From the NCBI GenBank assembly GCA_027924585.1, contig BSBM01002120.1, positions 914,501-978,500 on the forward strand: 64,000 nucleotides of DNA. Direction: 5' to 3'. Every line of letters begins with the position of its first letter. Position 1 is the stretch's first letter. The position numbers were made by a program, and so were the translations under genes. Under the pieces are notes generated by a model. The model had not been told where the DNA came from, searched no databases, and saw nothing but the letters and a program-made list of their open reading frames with translations. The stretch is from Larix kaempferi (Eukaryota > Streptophyta > Pinopsida > Pinales > Pinaceae). Positions 57,188 through 64,000 of this stretch are shown piece after piece.

Positions 57188-58580
57188 TTGGAAACAGATA
57201 TTCATGGAAGTGAATCCACAGTTTATTATATAAGTTTAGAAGACTTGTTGGTCTTTAAAAATAGATTATATATACCAAATTCTGAAAAATTTAAGAAATT
57301 AATATTGATCGAGTTACATAAGAAACTGTATTCTGGACATCCTGGATATCAAAAGATAATAACAAAGTTAAGAAAAAATTATTATTGGCCTAACATGAAG
57401 AATGATGCTGCAAATTACCTAGCTAGGTGTATTGAATGTCAATCAGTAAAAACAAAACATTAACATCCAACCGGATTACTTCAACCTTTCCCTATTCCAG
57501 AATGGAAATGGGATATAATAAGCATGGACTTTATAACAAGATCACCTAAGGAAAATAAACAACGTGACACAATAATGGTAGTTATTGATAAATTAAGTAA
57601 ATATGCACATTTCATACATGTGAGATCTACCTTTAAAGCAATACACATAGTTGATATTTTTATGAAAGATATTTTCCCTTTGCATGGTATTCCGAAAGTT
57701 GTGATATCTGATAGAGATGCAAAATTTACAAGTAATTTTTGGAAGTATTTGTTTAAAGGTTTAGATACTCAGCTAAATTTTAGTACTGCTTACCATCCTT
57801 AGACAGATTGGAAAACTAAAAGAACTAACCAAGTTTTAGAAGATATGTTATGGATGTATGTAATGGAAAATGAGGTAAATGGGAGGACTATTTACATTTA
57901 GTAGAATTTTCTTATTATAATGGATATCAAGCTTCATTAAAAATGAGTCCATTTGAAGTATTGTATGGTTGAAAATGCCATACTCTTGTGTCATGGGATA
58001 ACTCTGTTGATATGATTGTTCTAGGACTTGACATGTTGAAGGAGATGAAATAGATTGTCAATGAAGTGCAACAAAATTTAAAAGTTGCTCAAGATTGACA
58101 GAAAATTTATGTGGATCTAAATATAACTCCAAAAGAGTTTGATATTGGAGATCATGTGTACCTAAAGGTAAAACCAAATAAGAGTACCTTGAGCTTGGGA
58201 AGGTGTTCCAAACTAGCACCTAGGTCTTGCAGCCCTTTTGAAGTGTTAGCTAAGATAGACCGGTAGCCTATCATCTTGCACTTCCCCCTACTATAAAAGT
58301 ACACAACGTATTTCATGTTTTTTTATTAAAAATATATGTACATGATGCTACTCATGTAATTGATTGGAATATGATTCAAGTAGAACCTAAGGGCGAGTTC
58401 TAGACAGCCTTTGTGCATCCTAGACAGGAAGGAACTTATGCTACGGAATCGAACCATAACTCAAATAAAAGTGAAATGGAAGCACTTCAGCCCTGAAGAG
58501 GCAACATGGGAAATGGAGGATAAAATGAGAGAGGCATATATTTCCATGTTCCGGAATGAGAAAGAGAGCTCAAAATAAAA
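57188..58580 (+). pseudogene. Integrase and chromodomain of chromovirus E
   Basis: The HHCC domain (ELHKKLYSGHPGYQKI...CIECQSVK) and integrase core (57524-57802) have catalytic Asp in VVIDKLSKYAHF and SDRDAKFTSNFW. A stop follows YHP, and the catalytic Glu is Lys (KTKRTNQVLEDM). The C-terminal region decays from 57900, but IGDHVYLKVKPNKS and the chromodomain end (VKWKHFSPEEATWEMEDKM, about 58465-58525) remain readable. Confidence 0.85.
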
Positions 58581-58605
58581 GAACAATGATGATGGTGTTA
58601 ATAAT

Positions 58606-58618
58606 AAGGGGGGGAGAC
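58606..58618 (+). other. Polypurine tract of E
   Basis: AAGGGGGGGAGAC just before TGTGATACCCCC. Confidence 0.75.
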
Positions 58619-58619
58619 A

Positions 58620-60639
58620 TGTGATACCCCCAAGAATTTTTTATTTTTTTTTTTATTTAATATTTTTAAAAATATTTCAAAACAATTATTTTTGTAAGAG
58701 TTATTTAAAAACTCAAAAATACTCACAACAGGTGTGAGTGATACTTTGCACAACAATTATTATTTTTATTATTAATAAAAAGAAAAAAGGCACTTAGAGA
58801 ATTTAGTTAAATGAAGGGACACCACCATGAGACAAAGAACAAGTGTAAATAAAGCAAGATATATGTTTACCAATCAAATCCAATCTAAAAGCTCAACTAC
58901 CAGACAAGATCATAAATCATATAGATTGAAGGATTGATTGAGATTTAATTGAGATGGACTAAGACCTCGGCAAAAACTATAAATTAATGCACTAAGATAG
59001 AACAGGATGTTGTGTTGTGCATGGGGAAATTGTGGCTTTGAGTGCACAGTGTTGAGTATTTTTCTTTGATTGTAAGTCCATCACTAGACTTGTTACAGAA
59101 TCTAAGAGAGAGTGTCGCATTCAAGTTTTACTTGCTAGTTCTGTTGTGCATGGTGGTGATCTAGCTCGAGGGTGGAATTGGGCTCATGTGTTCATGTTCT
59201 TTTCCTATGGTTGGGAGGAACTGATTCTCCATGTAGTCATTTCTAAGCATATTTATTTATTTTGGGATAATTAGTTTTTGAAAGTATAAATTATGGTAGT
59301 TTTATTGTATGACATATGTAAAGATATAACTGTATTATCATGGGTCCAATATCTTGTAATATTTATATACATATATATTTCAAAATGAGGGTATCATCTA
59401 ATTCGCTTGGCATTTGACATACTGAATATTTTTACCCTATTTCGTTCTCTATTATAAGGAATATTTTTACTTTGTTTCTCTCATTGTCTTAATGAGTATT
59501 GTTATTTTGTTTAACTCTCGGTTTTAATGAATACTTTTCGCTTTCTACCATAGTGCATATTTAAAGCTTTTTTTTCCCTCTGCTTTGGGGAAATATGTTA
59601 TATTATGTTTTGCATTTAGTTGTTTGAGTTAAATCGATGCTGTAATGGAACCTTTTGGATAATGCTAAAGTTAAAATTTTTTATAGACTCTCGTGAATAA
59701 AAAAATAGCAATGGATGTATGTTGGTTGATTGTGTTAATCATTTTCTTTGGGAGAAAAAGTTATGCTAAATTAAATGTTAGTTCTATTAGTTACAATAGT
59801 AAATCTATTAAGTTGTGTTGACTATGTAAATATAATATCTGAACAATTGATTACGTTAGGTAGTTTGCATGTGAATTTGAGTCTAGTTGTAGTATTAACT
59901 CAGGAGAGTCAAAAGAAGTTAATGTATTTATAAAGGAACCGTGGCATTCATACTTGTTCAGTGAATCCTTGTATAGAATTTTTGGTTGATACCTTTAATG
60001 AATCATGCACATAGATCGTGTAATATGTGGTTTGTTGTGATTGGTATCAAATCCTTGTGATTACATAAATTTTAACATTTATGTAAGTTGTATTACAGGG
60101 TTTAAATTTTTTTCTATGGTCATGTAGAACATTAAGCCAATTAACGAGGAATTGTTTATGTGTTTGGGTTAAAACAAAGAAATCAAGACGTCTGCGATTT
60201 TATGAAGATTAAAACTGAGAATGGAAGTTAAAGTCCTAAATATATATTTAAATAAATCATTGTAATATTTCTCGAATCATTAATTATACAATAGATTAAC
60301 GTTAGTGGAAGCCTATCCTTAAGTTTCAATATTTAGAAGAGTGATCTAAATTTTATGAAATAACTGTGTGGGAACAGTGTATGCTCGTGGTCTTTGGGAA
60401 AAGAATTGAATTTTATGAGGGATAGTTTTTTTGAGTTTATGGGTCTGACAAATAGGATTCTCGTGTAAATTTTTATTTTCATATCGCTTTTGTTTTAGTC
60501 AAGCCATAGCCAGGGTTTCCATCATCTATCTTAGTGTGAATTTATTGACAATTGGAAATCAAGTTGTGCTTGAATATTGTTATTTATTCCGTCATCAGAC
60601 TTTATGTTCCCCTCTACTTGTTATGTGGTCGATTTCTCG
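58620..60639 (+). repeat. Start of the 3' LTR of E; extent uncertain
   Basis: TGTGATACCCCCAAG immediately after the PPT marks an LTR start. No convincing match to 53221-54045 was found by eye, so the right end is undefined. It may lie near 60.6 kb or well before. The stretch is AT-rich and holds no gene. Confidence 0.4.
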
Positions 60640-61137
60640 TTTCCCTCTCTGTGTGGCGTCTAGTCAAAACAATTGTCTCATCTATTGAATAACCATATTT
60701 TATTAACTATTGAGTTTGTTAAATATTACTATTTCAAGATTGACCTAGTTCATCTTAAACATTCCCTCATCAGTGGGTTTCCAAAAAATATCTAATAAAA
60801 ATGTTAACGTTAAGACGATAAAATATCTTCCTAACTACCTCTTCCAATCCCGAAGTCAATGTGATCGGTCTATTTTAGATTGCGCAAATCATTATTTAAT
60901 TTTATCATGGTTTTAGCTCAGTTTTGTATTAAGTTCTCTCGAGATAACTTAATGTTTGATCAATCAATACCGAATGCACAATTTGACCAAGTTGAGTCAT
61001 AGTCCCTTTACTACTGCTACTTTATTTCTTTCTTTTTTATTACAGCCATTTATGATGGAGTTCAACCTTTTAAATAAATTACTTAACTACCTAGTTATCG
61101 TGTAATTCAATCACTTCCTTACCATCTTGTGATGACC
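60640..61137. repeat. Direct repeat block, right copy
   Basis: Matches 52740-53230 with many substitutions and small indels and ends with the same accatcttgtgatgacc, after which fragment F begins. Confidence 0.75.
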
Positions 61138-62775
61138 CCTTTAATTGACCTAAGAAAAGTTCCTTTGGATTCCGTGACACCTCAAGACCTAAGAAGTAAT
61201 GCATCATACTCAGGTCTTTCATCTCAAATTCTATGGCAAGCTTTCTCTTCATTTATGCTATGAGCTTCTCTTTACCTGTCAAATATAAGTCATCTACATA
61301 CAACAATAGAATCACATGATTTCCTTCCTCAACCTTGTAGTAAAATTTGGAGTCTGTTTTACTCATGGTAAATACCAAGCTCGTCAAAAACCCATCTATC
61401 CTATCCTACCATGTCCTGGGTGTGTGTTTCAATCCATACAAGGCCTTCTTTAACCTACACACTTGAGTCTACCTATCACTTGAGTCTACCTATCATGTGG
61501 CTCGAATCCTAGTTGCTTCTCCACATACACTTCCTCTTCCACTATTCCATTTAGGAAGGTAGTCTTCACATCCATTTGATGCACCTTCCACTTCATCACT
61601 TTGGCAATAGAAGGTACAAGCCTAATCGAAGTGTATCTTGCTACTGGATTAAATGTCTCCTCATAATCAATACCTTCTTTCCGGGAGAAAAATCAAGCCA
61701 CAAACCTTGCCTTGTATTTCTTGACACTTCCATCTATTGCATGGTTGATATTGTAGATCCATTTACAAGACACTATTGACTTCCATTCTAGTCTTGAAAC
61801 CACCTCCCAGACATCATTCTTCATGGTCGATTGATACTCCTCAATCATAGCATCCTTACATAATTTCTTTTTAGCAGCTTATTCATAAATGGAAGGTTCA
61901 GCATCAATGATGCCACTTAAAAATGCCACATAGTTGGAGTAAGTTCAAGGTCTCTTGCTACCTTATAGGGCACCGTACTTCTGTGCATCACGAAAAAGTT
62001 CTCATGTCCAAGATATTTTTATTTTATGTGAGTTCACTTCTTTCAGTGGATCTATCAGTCTCTATGGATCAGTCATATCATGATTGCTCTTCCATTATTA
62101 TATCTCGAACAATGGGAGTCTCAAGTTCATCATCATGTTCTTCATCAAAGTGAATATTCCTTGTCCTGCTGAAGGCATTGTCTTCATCAAAGGTTACATC
62201 TTTGTTTGTCTTGCTCTTCTCGAATCTTGGTATGTATATCCTGTAATCCTTTGATGAATCACTATAACTGGCGAAGATTCCCTTCTTTCCTGAAGTCTCC
62301 AACTTGGTCCTCTTTTCTTTTGGAATGTGTATGTATACAGGGAAGCCAAATATTCTGAGATGGTTGACCTCTAGATCTTCTCCTATAAACATTCCTCTCG
62401 TTTTTTCTTCTCAACAAATCTATGGGGAGTCCTATTTTCAACATATACTATTGTCCTTACAGCTTTCTCCCATAAGTGCATAGGAAGGTCCTAATCATGG
62501 ATCATTGCCTTCACCGCTTCAATAATTGTTCTATTCTTTCTTTCTAAAGTCCCATTTTGTTGTGCATTATAAGGAGTGCTCATCTCCCTCTTAATCCCTA
62601 AATCTTTACATAATTCTTTGAAATCTCCTGCGGTAAATTATTCTCTGTTATTTGATCTTAATATTTTTATTTTCTTTCCACTTTGATTTTCAACAAGGGC
62701 TTTAAACTATTTGAACTTGCTAAATACTTCATCTTTGGATTTTAAGAAATAGATCTATGTTTTTCTTGAATAACA
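61138..62775 (-). pseudogene. Fragment F: copia integrase-RT piece of the Copia A/C family
   Basis: Minus-strand copia sequence truncated at both ends. From 62775 it covers the end of the integrase core, the C-terminal part (LRIFGFPVYIHIPKEKRTKLE, YRIYIPRFEKSKTNKDVTFDE at 62078-62392), the linker, and RT from about 61870 (YQSTMKNDVWEVV, EGIDYEETFNPVARYTSIRL, YVDDLYLTG) to FLGLEVSRNP at about 61150. There are many stops and shifts. It lacks gag, protease, RNase H and LTRs. No TSD was found, so it is probably a fragment moved or left by deletion. Confidence 0.85.
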
Positions 62776-63711
62776 ATTATGTTGCAGCTGTAAGCTTTCC
62801 CCCAAAATTTGCCTAAAATTTTAGCCCCTACCCCTTCTTTTTATGTTTTGGATGCATTCTTAGATTTCATGTTCTTTTACCCTTTAGATTTCAAAAGTTT
62901 GTAAATTCCGTTTCCTTAGAAAAAAACTGTTCTGAAAAAAATTTGAATTTTTTTGTTTCGGAGCAAAATTCATTTTTTTTGCCGAAACAATGGGAGGTAA
63001 TATCATTTTTTCATTGAAACAGTCGAGGAAGAAATCATTTTCTATGCGATCGGATGAAAATTGAATTTTTTTCTAAAACAGTTGGGTTAGAAGAAGGTTT
63101 TGCACCGATCAGAGAAATTTCTGATTTCCCATCGAAACGGTTGATGTTGAATTGGTTTCCTCCCGATACACAATCGGATTTTGCTCCATTTTTACCAATG
63201 GCGTAAACTTTGTTTGCTCACCGAAACACAACCATCTCGAAACACGTTTTGTCACTGAAATAAAACCAGCATAAAATTGGTTTTATCTCCGAAATAGAAC
63301 CGGTACAAGTTTAAATGGTAGCCTGAAATGAGTCCGTGTAAAATTATTTTCAAGCCTGAAACTTACTAGTGCAAAACCTAATCACCCTGAAATGAACCGG
63401 TGTAAGAAACATTGTGCTCTTATGAGTATCAGGTTAGTATTCTAATTTGCACCGATGAAAAGTGTAACATCATGTGAAAAGGGTTATTCCCATTGGTAAA
63501 CATTAATGAACATTTAATGAGTTAGAGTTAACATTTAGGTTTCAAAGGGAGAAAATACATTGTAACGTTACATTTTTTGCATCATTCGCTCCATGTGGGT
63601 ATTGTGAACCCCTGCCAGAACATAAATGACACCTGGAGCATTTAAATACTCTAGATCATGAGCCATCCCGGGGACACATTCGCATTGCCAGATAGGTACC
63701 ACTATTTCCTT
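62776..63711. repeat. GAAAC-motif-rich non-coding stretch
   Basis: Between about 62920 and 63420, variants of ccgaaac / ctgaaat / cgaaacgg recur every 20-50 bp with accggtg(c/t)aag and ttttgc(a/t)cc words. No fixed period and no gene. Confidence 0.4.
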
Positions 63712-64000
63712 TGTTAGGATATTTATACACTTAGGAGTTAGTTAAGATCAACTTGTGTAATATATCCATTAGGAAAAGTGTGCTTCTTTAGTATGCATTA
63801 GTATGCACTTATAAATATTTAATCCGATGGTCACGATATGTTTTAGACATAGAGTGATCCGATGGCTCAACTTATCTTAGATCATACCTAACCTTGATCC
63901 ATGGCTTAACACCCGATTGGTCCATGATCTTTATTTAAAGAGCATGGAGGGTCATTTTCTAGTTGATCGATTATGAGAAGCTCATTTGTAACTTTCTTTC
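63712..64000 (+). repeat. Possible LTR start cut by the window edge
   Basis: It begins TGTTAGGATATTTATACAC and contains a TATA-like tttatttaaagagcatgg near 63930, as an LTR U3 would. The end lies outside the window, so it is unproven. Confidence 0.3.

Larger units (their letters stand above)
54046..58619 (+). mobile_element. Chromovirus E, internal region
   Basis: A plus-strand Ty3/gypsy element: PBS, gag, protease, RT, RNase H, integrase, chromodomain and PPT in canonical order. It is decayed by many stops, at least one frameshift and several active-site substitutions. It is a different lineage from G0, as judged by its integrase and chromodomain wording. Confidence 0.9.

Overview
This is a plant nuclear window made almost entirely of LTR retrotransposons and their debris. 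No host protein-coding gene, rRNA or tRNA gene could be supported. The evidence for a plant is Ty3/gypsy chromoviruses with chromodomains, Ty1/copia elements, initiator-tRNA-Met primer sites, large non-autonomous LTR elements and nesting several levels deep. A large repeat-rich genome such as a gymnosperm's would fit, but the species cannot be fixed from the sequence.

Left part (1-27.4 kb). A small pol-less LTR element (H, 313-2803, minus) lies inside an older retroelement-derived reading frame (2804-3665 and 1-312). From 4.98 to 26.4 kb there is a four-level nest, all on the minus strand. A chromovirus remnant G0 (4980-6913 and 25892-26435) was hit inside its RNase H region by a pol-less element with 2-kb LTRs, G1 (6914-25886, TSD tacca). 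G1 was hit by Copia A (10044-23215, TSD tcttc), and Copia A by Copia B (11531-17420, TSD gtcct). LTR-LTR divergence by eye falls in the expected order: roughly 7-10% for G1, about 8% for Copia A, about 0.7% for Copia B. Copia B is nearly intact, with one in-frame stop. A plus-strand copia integrase fragment (26436-27351) follows.

Middle part (27.35-48.2 kb). A polypyrimidine array (CCT/CTC-rich, over 5 kb in total) has been split by a 1.0-kb TIR element (27506-28532) and by Copia C (30133-40582, TSD ttcct). Copia C's 5' LTR was itself split by element D (35746-40433, TSD ccact), and D carries a solo LTR (36090-36574, TSD cagtt). A segment of about 4 kb (part of D, the LTR tail of Copia C and part of the array) was then duplicated in tandem (37098-41117 and 41118-about 45135).

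Right part (48.2-64 kb). This is AT-rich intergenic DNA with a triplicated module, a ~100-bp tandem repeat and TA microsatellites. It is followed by a decayed plus-strand chromovirus E (PBS 54049, PPT 58606), a doubly truncated minus-strand copia fragment F (61138-62775), and probably the start of another LTR at the right edge.

The elements do not work together as a pathway; they form a stratigraphy of insertions. The most notable items are the pol-less elements G1 and H with their own reading frames, the minisatellites between pol and the 3' LTR in Copia A and C, the near-intact Copia B, and the dated sequence of events in the polypyrimidine array. Divergence values are eye estimates, and family names rest on motif recognition, not searches.
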